Origin: CADEDH01 sp039029735
Lineage (GTDB): Bacteria > Actinomycetota > Acidimicrobiia > Acidimicrobiales > SZUA-35
Length of the DNA: 64,000 bases
NCBI GenBank assembly: GCA_039029735.1
Contig: JBCCFL010000025.1
Coordinates: forward strand, 17,746 to 81,745
Direction: 5' to 3'
Below, piece after piece: positions 35,855 to 45,036 of this stretch (its first letter is position 1; each line of letters starts with the position of its first letter). The notes under the pieces are model-generated. The model was given only the letters and a program-made list of their open reading frames with translations, made no database searches and had not been told where the DNA came from. The position numbers and the translations under genes are program-made.

Positions 35855-36958
35855 TCAGGCTCCGTCCACGATGCCGGTGAGCCCGGTGGGTTCGTGGGGG
35901 CCGATCACGAGCTGCTCCACCACGCCCGTTCCAACGCGATCACCCCAGGTGGCCCGGCACAGGGTTTGCACGTGCACCATCGTGGGGTCGCCGGGGTTGG
36001 CCTCGGCGAGCACGATCTCGTCCCGGGTGGAGTCGGCCTCACCGCGCCAGTGGCCGTGGCCCCACTCGGGGTGGGTGTAGCCGATCCCGCTCATCTGGAA
36101 CCGCACGAGTGGCTCGTAGTCGACCACGATCGGTTCCGCCTCCCAGCGTTCCAGGCCCACCGATGCTGCCTCGATCCAGCGTGTGCCCGGCGCCCACCGA
36201 GGCCATGCCTTCGCCGCCAGGCTGCGTTGGATACCCGCGGGATCGAGCGGATCGGCGTCCGGGCCGATGCGGGGAACGACCGCACCGCTCTGGTGCCACG
36301 GCCGACCGTCGGCGTGCTGGTTGAGGGCCAGGTGCGTGCACACGTCGTCGAACACGGTCGGCGTCCAGATCCAGTAGAACTGCGGCACCCGGGCCGGCCC
36401 TGCCTGGCGGGCACCGACCGGGCGCACCCCCCAGGAGCGGTCACGCACGCCATTCACCGTGGTGGCGCCCACCTCGATCTCGTCGCCGTCGATCGAGATG
36501 GTGCCCGACCATCGGCCGAACTGGGTGAGGCGGGTGTAGTCGAGGATCACCCGCCCGTCGATGGCCCACGTGAACCGCGGTTCCTCGATGGCGGGCGAGA
36601 TCATCGACCACTCGAGATCGGCCTCCATGCCGTGACCGTCCACCACGATCACCCGGTGCCGTCGCATCGGCTCGATCACCTCCACCCGGATGGGGCCGAC
36701 GATCGTTGACCGGTCGCCCGGCATACGGCCGGACGCTCGCACGTTGTGCTGCACACCGTGGCGGATCACCGAGAAGGCCCCGTCGATCACCTCACGGTTG
36801 GGGTACAGGCCGAACGCCGCCGCGAAGAACAACTCGCCGGTGGGGTCGAAGCCGTTGAAGAAGTAGCGGTCGTAGGCGTTGGGCGACGACGTTCCCACGT
36901 GGGTGAGCGGCTCGGGGGTCTGGTGGATCGCGAAGTCGTCGAATGCGTGCAACACCAT
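35855..36958 (-). CDS. Uncharacterised lipocalin/CrtC-like protein
   Basis: 367 residues; no enzyme motif recognised. Many beta strands with recurrent Trp/Asp/Gly (FFNGFDPTGELFFAAAFGLYP, FTWAIDGRVILDYTRLTQFG, FQMSGIGYTHPEWGHGHWRG), a pattern reminiscent of AttH/CrtC-type double lipocalin folds. No signal peptide, so probably cytoplasmic. Its ATG at 36958 shares one base with the stop of the upstream kinase-like gene, so the pair is one operon. The tight coupling suggests that the two act on the same small lipophilic substrate (inference). Confidence 0.6.
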   Translation of the reverse strand: MVLHAFDDFAIHQTPEPLTHVGTSSPNAYDRYFFNGFDPTGELFFAAAFGLYPNREVIDGAFSVIRHGVQHNVRASGRMPGDRSTIVGPIRVEVIEPMRRHRVIVVDGHGMEADLEWSMISPAIEEPRFTWAIDGRVILDYTRLTQFGRWSGTISIDGDEIEVGATTVNGVRDRSWGVRPVGARQAGPARVPQFYWIWTPTVFDDVCTHLALNQHADGRPWHQSGAVVPRIGPDADPLDPAGIQRSLAAKAWPRWAPGTRWIEAASVGLERWEAEPIVVDYEPLVRFQMSGIGYTHPEWGHGHWRGEADSTRDEIVLAEANPGDPTMVHVQTLCRATWGDRVGTGVVEQLVIGPHEPTGLTGIVDGA

Positions 36959-38058
36959 CAGTCGAGCGCTCCTTCGAGGTCGAGATCGATCAGTTGGTGG
37001 GCCGACCCTCGGGCCATGGTGGCGAACATGGCATCGCCCCGTTCGGTCTGGGTCACGATCTGGGATGCGATGACCGCCATGATGTAGCCCGCCGCCGACC
37101 CGAGGCGGTAGCCCAACCATGCGTCGTCGAATCCGATGCCCACTCCATGTTCGGTGAGGCGTTGGTGATAGCGCTCCACCAGCGCACGCTCGTCGGCCCG
37201 CCGGGCATCGGGGTCGATGGCGGCTGAGAGGAAGTACGCCACATCGCTCGGACCCGACCCCAAGGTGACGGTCTGCCAGTCCACCGTGGTGATCGGCGGC
37301 GCCCCCGGGCCCGTGGCGAACAACACGTTGTCCAGACGGAAGTCGCCGTGCACCAGGCACAGATCGAGGGGCCGGGCGTTGAGGATCGCCTCGAACCGGT
37401 CGTGGATGAACGCACCGGCGTCGAGTTCGTCGGGCGTGAGCGTCGGGGTGAACCGCTCGACGAACCCGGGGTAGACGGCACCGAACAATCCGGTGAGGTC
37501 AGCCACCCGCTGCGGACCGGGTTCAGCGAGCCAGTCGAGTTCGGCGAAGTCGAGCCGCCCCCACGTTGGGCCGTGCAGCCCGGCGATCGTGTCGACGGCC
37601 AGCGTGGCCTCGTCGAGGGAGCACCCGGCGAGCTGATCGCCGGCCGCGGCAGGGGCGATGTCCTCCATCACCAGGAGAAAGTCGTTCTGCTCGCGGTTCT
37701 CGCTCACGTGGTAGGCGTGTGGGGTGCGGATCGCCACATGAGGGCGGATGTCGCGGTAGAACCCCACCTCACGCACATAGGAGCTCGTGGCCGCCGCCGT
37801 CGCCCGACTCAACTCGCTCGACGACGGCACCTTCACCACCACCGAGCCAGGGCGGTGCCCCTCGGCCCCGGTGGAGGCCGGTGGATCCCACGTCAGTCGA
37901 CAGCGGACGTTCTCACCGACCTGGCCCGTGCCGATGATCGATGCATCGATGGCGATCACCGCGTCGGCGGCGGTCGCGTACCCGCCGGCCCGGAGCACCT
38001 CGCCGAGACGGTCGGCGTCGATGTCGTTGGCGGCCAGCAGGGCGTCGGCGTTGTCCAC
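36958..38058 (-). CDS. APH/ecdysteroid-kinase-like phosphotransferase
   Basis: 366 residues. Kinase catalytic loop LVHGDFRLDNVLF near 235-248 and metal-binding DWQ near 262, with the N-lobe Lys in VVKVPSS near 75 and FLLVMEDI as hinge. It belongs to the aminoglycoside phosphotransferase/DUF1679-like superfamily. In actinobacteria these uncharacterised members phosphorylate small hydroxylated molecules. GTG start with TAGGAT six bases upstream (leaderless). A relative occurs at 62260-63339. Not an antibiotic resistance gene on this evidence. Confidence 0.85.
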   Translation of the reverse strand: MDNADALLAANDIDADRLGEVLRAGGYATAADAVIAIDASIIGTGQVGENVRCRLTWDPPASTGAEGHRPGSVVVKVPSSSELSRATAAATSSYVREVGFYRDIRPHVAIRTPHAYHVSENREQNDFLLVMEDIAPAAAGDQLAGCSLDEATLAVDTIAGLHGPTWGRLDFAELDWLAEPGPQRVADLTGLFGAVYPGFVERFTPTLTPDELDAGAFIHDRFEAILNARPLDLCLVHGDFRLDNVLFATGPGAPPITTVDWQTVTLGSGPSDVAYFLSAAIDPDARRADERALVERYHQRLTEHGVGIGFDDAWLGYRLGSAAGYIMAVIASQIVTQTERGDAMFATMARGSAHQLIDLDLEGALD

Positions 38059-38064
38059 GGCGGC

Positions 38065-38070
38065 ATCCTA
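38065..38070 (-). promoter_or_regulatory. -10 element for a probable leaderless transcript
   Basis: TAGGAT six bases before the GTG of the phosphotransferase-like gene. Confidence 0.5.
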
Positions 38071-38137
38071 CGCGTCTACGAATCCGCTGTCGTTTCGTGT
38101 GCCTGCCATGGTTCGGTGCACTCACCCGGGGGGTCGA

Positions 38138-39451
38138 ATGGCCGATGGTGGCCCGGTGAGGGCGATGACGGGAGCCGAAGTCGGTCTGTGGCGGATGCTT
38201 CGCCGCTGGCGTCGTGAGGCTGGACCGGCGAGCAGCGCCACCGTTACCCACGGCGAGCCAGCAGAGGATCGCATCGGCCTCAGCACCGATGGCTCGTCCA
38301 GTGGGGCCGACGCGGCTGGCCTGAGTGCTGAGCACATCGCACAGAACCTCGAGACGGCAGCGGGCGTGACCACGTCGATCAGAGGCGCCTGCAACCTCCT
38401 GCATCAGCAGATGGATCGCCAGGTCGAGCTCACCCGAACGATCCAGTCCTTGTGCGGCAGCGTCGAGGTGGGCGCCGACGAGGTGCAGACCACGGTCGGC
38501 GTTCTCCGCCACGACTCGGCGAAGATCTCAACCATCGCCCGAGACATCGGGGCCGTTGCCGACACGACGAAGATGCTGGCGTTCAATGCGCGGATCGAGG
38601 CGGCCCGCGCCGGTGAGTCCGGCCAGAGCTTCGCCGTCGTGGCGGAGGAAGTGAGGGCATTGGCCCATCAGGTGGCCGACTCGGCCAACGAGATCCGCAG
38701 CCTCGCGTCGTCGATCGAGGCCAACACTGCGGCGGCGACCGACTCGATGGCCACCATGGCCTCATCGATCGGGGGTCGTGCTCATGTGGCAGCGCTCGAT
38801 GGTAGCGACGACGCCACCGGCATCGTCGACGCCGTCGATGAGCTCGTCGGTGGTCTCAGCACAACCGCCGCCCGCGTCGACGGGATCAACGATCAGGCGA
38901 GCCGTCTGGCTGAGCGAGTCGACCACTTCTATCAGATCGGTGGTCGCTCGGTGCTGAGCGGCGACCTCGCCCAGAAAGTCGAGATCCAACAGCACACAGC
39001 CGCCCAGATCGAAGCGGCCTTCGCGGATGCCATCGAGGCCGGTGAGATCACGGAGGAAGATCTGTTCGACGATGCCTATCAACACATCCCCGACACTGAT
39101 CCGCCGCTCTATCGCACTCGCTTCGATGCGTTCACCGACCGGCTTCTGCCCCAGTATCAGGACCCGTTGCTCGAACACTTCGCACTCGCCTTCTGCTACG
39201 ACCGGAACGGCTACATCCCGACGAACAACAAGCCTCGAAGCAGTTTCGACGACAAGTCGCTGGAACTCACCAACGCCAGGGGGAAGCGCCTGATCGACAC
39301 CCCGCTGGTACTCGCCGACTGCACCCAGACCGAACCGTTCAAGGTCTCGACCCACATCATCGACACGCTGGTCGTTCAGGTCGTGTCGGTACCGATCCGG
39401 GTTCGGGGTCGCCTGTGGGGTCAGCTACGAACGGCCATACGGCTGCTCTGA
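38138..39451 (+). CDS. Cytosolic chemoreceptor-like protein with C-terminal sensor domain
   Basis: About 437 residues; the start among several in-frame ATGs (38108, 38138, 38165) is uncertain. No membrane helix. Residues about 70-260 are the methyl-accepting coiled coil with the hairpin tip (TKMLAFNARIEAARAGE, FAVVAEEVRALAHQVADSA). Residues about 320-437 (FCYDRNGYIPTNN, GKRLIDTPLVLADCTQTEP, VVSVPIRVRGRLWGQLR) form a PAS/Cache-like C-terminal sensor seen in some soluble receptors. No CheA/CheW is in the window, so it may feed a remote pathway. It converges with the next gene, with a 31-base tail overlap. Confidence 0.82.
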   Translation: MADGGPVRAMTGAEVGLWRMLRRWRREAGPASSATVTHGEPAEDRIGLSTDGSSSGADAAGLSAEHIAQNLETAAGVTTSIRGACNLLHQQMDRQVELTRTIQSLCGSVEVGADEVQTTVGVLRHDSAKISTIARDIGAVADTTKMLAFNARIEAARAGESGQSFAVVAEEVRALAHQVADSANEIRSLASSIEANTAAATDSMATMASSIGGRAHVAALDGSDDATGIVDAVDELVGGLSTTAARVDGINDQASRLAERVDHFYQIGGRSVLSGDLAQKVEIQQHTAAQIEAAFADAIEAGEITEEDLFDDAYQHIPDTDPPLYRTRFDAFTDRLLPQYQDPLLEHFALAFCYDRNGYIPTNNKPRSSFDDKSLELTNARGKRLIDTPLVLADCTQTEPFKVSTHIIDTLVVQVVSVPIRVRGRLWGQLRTAIRLL

Positions 39452-40026
39452 GCGGCCGAGGCGTACCAGATGATGGCGACCGCCCACATGATGCGCTGAA
39501 ACAGGCCCCGGAACTCGGGCGCCACGGCCATCATCGGCCAGGCGACGAGCCCGATGGCCACCACCACGATCAGATCGCGGGGTATGCGCCGGTCGACCCG
39601 CCAACCCGTCGTTGCCAGCGCTCCCGCGACGATGGCTGCGCCCGCCCCGACTCCGATTGATGCGATCAGGTGCAGCGTGTGCTCGACAGGGTCATACGGG
39701 GCGTCGAGCCGCCACGGTCGAGTCGCGAACGCAGCGGCAGCGATGACGGAGCCCACCACCGCGCCATGGCCGCGAAGCACCCACGGCCCGACTCGGTGGC
39801 GGCTGATCCAGGCGACTCGGGCGACCGCAGCGGCGAAGGCGAGAAACCCGAATCGAACCACCCAGCCCCCCGACACACCCTGGGCCCCGGACTCGCTGGT
39901 GGTGTCGGTGAGGAGCGAGTAGTCGTCGGCCACCGCCAAGGGAGCGACCGCGATTGCCACGGCCGCACCAGTGAGGAGCGCCAGGGCAAGTCGGTCCCAT
40001 CGATGCGGGGCGGGGTCGTCACCCAT
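39421..40026 (-). CDS. DUF998-like integral membrane protein
   Basis: 201 residues from the ATG at 40026, chosen for GAGGAGG six bases upstream; the open frame continues further but is unlikely to be coding. Six hydrophobic helices (LALALLTGAAVAIAVAPLAVA, VVRFGFLAFAAAVARVAWI, HTLHLIASIGVGAGAAIVAGAL, DLIVVVAIGLVAWPMMAV and others). The arrangement is that of DUF998 proteins, of unknown function. Monocistronic. Confidence 0.68.
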   Translation of the reverse strand: MGDDPAPHRWDRLALALLTGAAVAIAVAPLAVADDYSLLTDTTSESGAQGVSGGWVVRFGFLAFAAAVARVAWISRHRVGPWVLRGHGAVVGSVIAAAAFATRPWRLDAPYDPVEHTLHLIASIGVGAGAAIVAGALATTGWRVDRRIPRDLIVVVAIGLVAWPMMAVAPEFRGLFQRIMWAVAIIWYASAAQSSRMAVRS

Positions 40027-40105
40027 CGGGGCCTCCTCACGTGGGCGCCGGATCGTCGGCCGACCGCCCCGCATGGTAGGCGCCGATCTGGGATGCTGGC
40101 GGGTG

Positions 40106-41515
40106 ATGGTTCCTGATGACCTTTCGTATCCCGCCGAGCGATCGGTGTTCGCCAATCGCACCCTCAACCTCCGAGCCGTTCCTGCTGTCGGCTACGACAT
40201 GGACTACACGCTCATCCACTATCGGGTGGACGAGTGGGAGGGCGCCGCGTTCCGTGGTGCCCGTGACGTGTTGGCCGGCCGTGGATGGCCGGTGGAGGAT
40301 CTCCACTTCGACCCCGATCACGACACGATCGGCCTGGTGTTCGACCTCCAGCTCGGGGATCTCGTCAAGGCCACCCGCTTCGGCTACGTGGTCCGGGGCC
40401 AGCACGGCACCCGGGTGATTCCCTTCGACGAGCAGCGCACCCGCTACCGCGACATGGTGGTGGAGCTGTCCGAGCCCCGCTTCCGGTTCATGAACACCCT
40501 GTTCGAGCTGTCGCGGGCATCGCTGTTCACCCAACTCGTCGACCGCCACGACGCCCAGCCCCTCCCCGGGGTGCACAGCTACGCCGACCTCTACTGGCGG
40601 GTGGACGAGGCCCTCGGTGAGGTGCACGACACGGGCACCCTCAAAGCGGGCATCGCGGCCGACCCCGATCGCTACGTGGACCTCGATCCCGACATCGTGC
40701 CCACCCTCCTGGAGCAGCGGGCGGCGGGCAAGCAGTTGCTGTTGATCACCAACTCGGACTGGACCTACACCAAACGGATGATGGCCTATGCCTTCGACCG
40801 GTTCTGCCCGGCCGAATCCACGTGGCGCGACCTGTTCGACATCGTGATCGTGTCGGCCAACAAGCCCCGGTTCTTCTCCGAGAGCAACCCCGTGTACCGG
40901 GTGGTGGACGAAGATCAGTCGCTGCTGGCCCCTCACAACGGCGCCCTCGAATCGGGCCACGTCTACTTCGGCGGCAACGCTCGCCGGGTGGAGGAGAGCC
41001 TCGGGTTGTCAGGCGGTCAGCAGCCGCTCTACGTGGGCGACCACCTCTTCGGTGACGTGCACGTGACGAAGGACGTGCTGCGGTGGCGCACGGCGCTGAT
41101 CGCCCGCGAGCTGGAGAGCGAGATACGCGACACCGTGAACTTCGCCCCCGAGCAGCGCAAGCTCCTCGCCCTGATGGAGGCCAAGGCAACCGCCGAGCAG
41201 CGAGCGGCCCGGCTCCGGTTGCGTCGGATCGACGACGCCGACCCCACGCTCGGGCCGGCCCTCACGGCGGCCAACAACGAGGTGTCGCGCCTCGATGACG
41301 AGATCGTGCCCCTGGTGAAAGCGGCAGCGGAGGTGGGCAACCCGAACTGGGGGCCGGTCATGCGGGCCGGGAACGACAAGAGCCTGTTCGCCCGCCAGGT
41401 GGAGCGCTACGCCGATGTGTACACGTCGCGGGTGTCGAACTTCCGGCAGTACACGCCCTTCGCCTACCTCCGGGCGGCCCGAGGCTCGCTGCCTCACGAC
41501 GCCGTGGCCCGATAG
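40106..41515 (+). CDS. HAD-IG family 5'-nucleotidase
   Basis: 469 residues. The HAD nucleophile motif YDMDYTL near residue 31-37 (Asp-x-Asp) opens the protein. Motif III/IV-like features are in LLLITNSDWTYTKRMM near 212 and VGDHLFGDVH near 311. This is the cytosolic purine 5'-nucleotidase (cN-II-like) branch, hydrolysing nucleoside monophosphates; the HAD-IG name is used for bacterial members. The ATG at 40106 follows a GTG codon in frame; no strong ribosome site. Substrate inferred from family only. Confidence 0.9.
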   Translation: MVPDDLSYPAERSVFANRTLNLRAVPAVGYDMDYTLIHYRVDEWEGAAFRGARDVLAGRGWPVEDLHFDPDHDTIGLVFDLQLGDLVKATRFGYVVRGQHGTRVIPFDEQRTRYRDMVVELSEPRFRFMNTLFELSRASLFTQLVDRHDAQPLPGVHSYADLYWRVDEALGEVHDTGTLKAGIAADPDRYVDLDPDIVPTLLEQRAAGKQLLLITNSDWTYTKRMMAYAFDRFCPAESTWRDLFDIVIVSANKPRFFSESNPVYRVVDEDQSLLAPHNGALESGHVYFGGNARRVEESLGLSGGQQPLYVGDHLFGDVHVTKDVLRWRTALIARELESEIRDTVNFAPEQRKLLALMEAKATAEQRAARLRLRRIDDADPTLGPALTAANNEVSRLDDEIVPLVKAAAEVGNPNWGPVMRAGNDKSLFARQVERYADVYTSRVSNFRQYTPFAYLRAARGSLPHDAVAR

Positions 41516-41553
41516 CGCTCAGTACCACCACGTCGGGGCCGACAGGGGTCCTG

Positions 41554-42738
41554 ATGGAGCAGCGGAGCACCAACGTTCGCATGGGCTCGACGGCCGGCAT
41601 GCAGTACCTCGTGTTCGGGATCGTGGTGCTGTGGTTCGCCGTCGGTCGATCACTCCACACCACACCACTGCTGCTGTCGGGCGCGATCGCCCTGATCGTC
41701 GGCCTGGTGTCGCCCTTCCTGCCATGGGACCGGATTGGCCACGTCGGGTTCCACGTGCAGTCGGTAGGGGCGCTTGCGCTGCTTGCCGTGTTCGGTCGCT
41801 GGTTGGCCGACACCGTCTTGTTCGGCGCCGCCTATGTCATGGTCGGGGTGTTCGTCGGCGTGATCTTCGGTCGGCGCATTCTCGCGGTGTACTCGGTGGG
41901 GGCGCTGCTCAGCGTGTTGCCGCTCCTTGCCGTGTGGTCACCGATGGACGTTTTCTCGACGAGCATCGCCTGCACCTCGGTGTTCGTTGTCGCCGGTCTG
42001 ATGCAGGCACTGCAGCGGGAGTGGAGTGACGCCGACCTCAGGGCCGAGCAGGCCAGGGCGACACAGTCGATCACGGCCCAGATGGAGGCGCAGCGCGAGT
42101 TCGCCGACGCAATGGCTGACGGCATCGCCTCGCTGCGAACCGAGATGGTGACGATCCGCTCGTCGGCGGCAGCCACCGCCGAGGTGTCGGGCAGCCTGGC
42201 GGCATCGAACCACCAACTCACGACGGTCGCCCAGGAAGTGGCTGACATCGCCTCCCAGACGGCAACCACGGCGGCCGACGCCAACTCCGCGGTGGCCAGC
42301 CTCAGCGAACGGACCCGGGCGATCAGCGCATCAGCCGAGACCATCAAGGGCATTGCGAACCGCACCAACCTGTTGGCGTTGAACGCCTCCATCGAGGCCG
42401 CCCGGGCCGGCGAGGTGGGCCGGGGCTTCGCCATTGTGGCCGACGAGGTGCGGAGCCTGGCCTCCCACGCGGCAACGTCTGCCGACGAGATCGAACAGTC
42501 GATCTCCTCAGTCGTGAGTGCGGTGGACGCGAGCGAGGGCAGCGTCGGCCGCATCGCCACCGATGCGAGCACGCTCCAGCGTCAGCAGGCGGAGATGACG
42601 GCCACCATCCAGGGCTACGACGACGCCGTGTCGTCGATCGCCGCGCTGGCGGCTGACGACGCCGAGAGCGTCAATACGATCTCAGCGGCGCTCGATCGGC
42701 TCGATCAACGGGCGTCGACCAGCCGGGTGCCCATCTGA
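41554..42738 (+). CDS. Membrane-anchored methyl-accepting chemotaxis-like protein
   Basis: 394 residues. N-terminal about 150 residues carry about five or six hydrophobic helices with very short loops (YLVFGIVVLWFAV, LLLSGAIALIVGLVSPFL, ALALLAVFGRWLA, VLFGAAYVMVGVFVGVIF and so on) and no periplasmic sensor, so the signal is probably sensed in the membrane. Then a coiled-coil signalling domain with tip NRTNLLALNASIEAARAGEV and FAIVADEVRSLASHAATSADE. It is the second receptor-like gene in 4 kb; they flank the nucleotidase. Partner genes are absent here. Confidence 0.88.
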   Translation: MEQRSTNVRMGSTAGMQYLVFGIVVLWFAVGRSLHTTPLLLSGAIALIVGLVSPFLPWDRIGHVGFHVQSVGALALLAVFGRWLADTVLFGAAYVMVGVFVGVIFGRRILAVYSVGALLSVLPLLAVWSPMDVFSTSIACTSVFVVAGLMQALQREWSDADLRAEQARATQSITAQMEAQREFADAMADGIASLRTEMVTIRSSAAATAEVSGSLAASNHQLTTVAQEVADIASQTATTAADANSAVASLSERTRAISASAETIKGIANRTNLLALNASIEAARAGEVGRGFAIVADEVRSLASHAATSADEIEQSISSVVSAVDASEGSVGRIATDASTLQRQQAEMTATIQGYDDAVSSIAALAADDAESVNTISAALDRLDQRASTSRVPI

Positions 42739-42750
42739 ACGAAGGCTGCT

Positions 42751-42764
42751 GGCCTGAAGAGGCC
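42751..42764. terminator. Short hairpin between converging genes
   Basis: GGCCT-GAAG-AGGCC, a 5-bp stem with a tetraloop, lies 12 bases after the chemoreceptor stop and before the CoA-transferase stop. A further GGCCT at 42770-42774 allows an alternative pairing. It could terminate from both sides; no U tract. Confidence 0.4.
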
Positions 42765-42815
42765 GAAGCGGCCTGTCTCCGGCTGAACGCTCGGATCGGC
42801 GTGCACCGGCCTCGA

Positions 42816-44204
42816 TCAGACGCTCCACCGGGGATCGACTGTGGTGCCGTGATCGGTGGCCGGTCGATCCCACCGCAGATGCATCGACGGGGGCTGGATC
42901 GGGAACCGGAGGCGACGGAGCGGCCCCCACGGCGTGTGCTCGTCGCCGCCGAGCCGATCCTCGTCGGCCGGATCGCGCACCTCGCCCCCGTAAGGGCCCT
43001 GGGGGCGGCCGCACAGAATCTCGGCGTGGGCGGCGAGAGAGGTGAGCCACGTCGATCCGTGCCCACTCACGAGACGCTCCGCCCATCCGGTGACCGCGGC
43101 GGCTGCCATCGTGTAGCCGGTGGCGTGGTCGAGCGCCTGCGCCGGCAGCGGCACCGGCGCATCCGATCCTGAGGCGTCCGCCTCGGCGGCAGCCACGCCG
43201 CTGGCGATCTGCACGATCGAATCGAACCCACGGCGGTCGGCCCACGGGCCTGCATGGCCGTAGGCGTTGAGCGACACGTCGACGAGGCCTGGATTCATGC
43301 GCCGGCGCACCTCAGGGCCGTAGCCGAGGCCGGCGAGCGCATCACGCCGGTAGCCGTGCACCACCATGTCGGCGTCGGCCAGGAGCGCCTCGAAACGGGC
43401 GCGGTCGTCGTCTTCGCGGAGGTCCAGGCGGGCACAGCGCTTGCCGAGGTTCACCTCCGGCCCGAGCGTCGGCTCGTTCCACCACGGCGGATCGATGCGC
43501 ACGACGTCGGCCCCGAGGCCGGCGAGGAAGCGAGTGGACACCGGCCCAGCCAGCACCCGGGTGAGGTCGAGCACACGCACTCCGGCCAAGGGCCGCGCCA
43601 CCGAAGCGGCCTTGGAGTTGGCCCGGCGGGCCGGGCTCGCTGGCTCGGACCGCTGCCGCACGTGCGGTTCGGAGGCGAGCGCCATGCCCTGGGGATGGGC
43701 TCGCCACTGCTCCCTGGTTCGACAGGCCGCTGCCACGCCCCCGGCATCGACCACGGCCTGCTCCAGCGATTCCGCGGGCCAGGTGGCAACGGCGGCGGCA
43801 ACCGCCTCACGATCCGGGGCGCACTCCAGCACGGCCAACGCAGCCTCACGATGGTGCGGTGCGTTGGTGTGGAGGCGCACGAAGCCTTCGTCGGCCGTCG
43901 GGTACACACCGGCGATGGCGTCCCACACGGGCCCAGGCGTCCACCCGATCGGCTCGAACGTCCGCAGGAACCACCACGACGCGAGCCGTCGATCGACCAT
44001 GAGCGGCGAGGTGTCGGATCGGCCAAGGATGGCCTGGAGGCGGCGGACCGCGACGCCGGCCACGGCGATGGAGGCGGCGGCGAAGTCGGTGACGGCGAAC
44101 GAGGAGGCGAGGTCCCCCTCACCGGTGACCACCACCTCGATGTCGCCGTGCGGAGCGAACGGCGAGGCGAGGGCGCGGAGGTAGTGGTCGGACGCCGCCG
44201 TCAT
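42816..44204 (-). CDS. CoA-transferase family III (CaiB/BaiF type)
   Basis: 462 residues from ATG 44204. The C-terminal half has the family core: GVRVLDLTRVLAGPVSTRFL, GADVVRIDPPWWNEP, LGKRCARLDLRED, ADMVVHGYR, and GFDSIVQIASGVA. The N-terminal about 200 residues form a poorly conserved second lobe. Family III enzymes move CoA between carboxylic acids. The catalytic Asp could not be assigned with confidence, so activity is unproven. It lies 28 bases after the DUF6925-like gene on the same strand. Confidence 0.85.
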   Translation of the reverse strand: MTAASDHYLRALASPFAPHGDIEVVVTGEGDLASSFAVTDFAAASIAVAGVAVRRLQAILGRSDTSPLMVDRRLASWWFLRTFEPIGWTPGPVWDAIAGVYPTADEGFVRLHTNAPHHREAALAVLECAPDREAVAAAVATWPAESLEQAVVDAGGVAAACRTREQWRAHPQGMALASEPHVRQRSEPASPARRANSKAASVARPLAGVRVLDLTRVLAGPVSTRFLAGLGADVVRIDPPWWNEPTLGPEVNLGKRCARLDLREDDDRARFEALLADADMVVHGYRRDALAGLGYGPEVRRRMNPGLVDVSLNAYGHAGPWADRRGFDSIVQIASGVAAAEADASGSDAPVPLPAQALDHATGYTMAAAAVTGWAERLVSGHGSTWLTSLAAHAEILCGRPQGPYGGEVRDPADEDRLGGDEHTPWGPLRRLRFPIQPPSMHLRWDRPATDHGTTVDPRWSV

Positions 44205-44232
44205 CTCAAGGCCCGGCGCATCGCGGCCATGC

Positions 44233-44979
44233 TCAATGGCCGGGGCCCGGATAACACACCGCGGCGGGAATGACGTTGTCCGGGAGGTCGAGCCCGGGTG
44301 GGAGATCGCGGTTGTGGGCGAGATGGGCGGGGTCGAGGTGTGTGTGGCATCCGAGCGGGCTCGTCTCGTCGGCTGCTGGAATCGGGGCATACACCTCGAT
44401 CCGCCCAGCGGCCCCCGTCACCACCCGATGGGGGCTGGCCGCGACGAGGGCGGGGGCCACTGCGTCGAGGCCGCTGGTTTCGTCGTCGGGTGGGCTTGCC
44501 GCTGTCTGGTCGAGTCGCGCAATCAGGTCGGCGTCGTCGGTTCGAACGGCGAAGCTGCCCGCTCGCCGACCCAGCCCCAGGTCGTACACCTGGTGATCAC
44601 GATGATCGGGGTGTACCGACGCCAGGTCGGGCCCCATCCGGGTGAGGCGTGAGCACGGGCGCGGCGCTGACGCTTCCGAGACGGCCAACACCGTGGGCCC
44701 AAGGTTGCCAGCGGGGTCGACCGTCTCGAACACCTCGAGCGGCACCGCCGGGTCGAGCTGCATCGCTCCCGATGGGCAGTGGGCAACGATGAGGCCGTCG
44801 TCGACCCGGATCTGCAGCGGTGCCCCGCCCGATTCGAACTCCGCGATCGCGCCGAACACGCCCATGGTCCACGTGCAGCGTTGTTGCAGCGCCGTGATCA
44901 CGAAGCTCACGAGGTCGTCCGAGAGCCAGCGGCGACGCTGGACCGTCATCGGGGCTGCCCGCTCGGGCTCGTGGTCCAT
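44233..44979 (-). CDS. DUF6925-like protein of unknown function
   Basis: 248 residues, no membrane segment or signal peptide. The C-terminal half (LGCHTHLDPAHLAHNRDLPPGLDLPDNVIPAAVCYPG) with its His-rich start resembles the DUF6925 family, which has no known function. Between a hydroxyacid dehydrogenase and a CoA-transferase on the same strand, with small gaps, so probably part of an organic-acid operon. Confidence 0.65.
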   Translation of the reverse strand: MDHEPERAAPMTVQRRRWLSDDLVSFVITALQQRCTWTMGVFGAIAEFESGGAPLQIRVDDGLIVAHCPSGAMQLDPAVPLEVFETVDPAGNLGPTVLAVSEASAPRPCSRLTRMGPDLASVHPDHRDHQVYDLGLGRRAGSFAVRTDDADLIARLDQTAASPPDDETSGLDAVAPALVAASPHRVVTGAAGRIEVYAPIPAADETSPLGCHTHLDPAHLAHNRDLPPGLDLPDNVIPAAVCYPGPGH

Positions 44980-45036
44980 CAGAGGTCCACGGTAGTTGAG
45001 CGTCCGCCAGGGCAGGCCTGATCCACGGCCACGGGT

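Noticed and set aside
36958..38058. Phosphotransferase considered as an aminoglycoside resistance gene
   Set aside because: Only the general kinase motifs match; sequence and context fit the uncharacterised ecdysteroid-kinase-like branch, and no resistance-specific features are visible.
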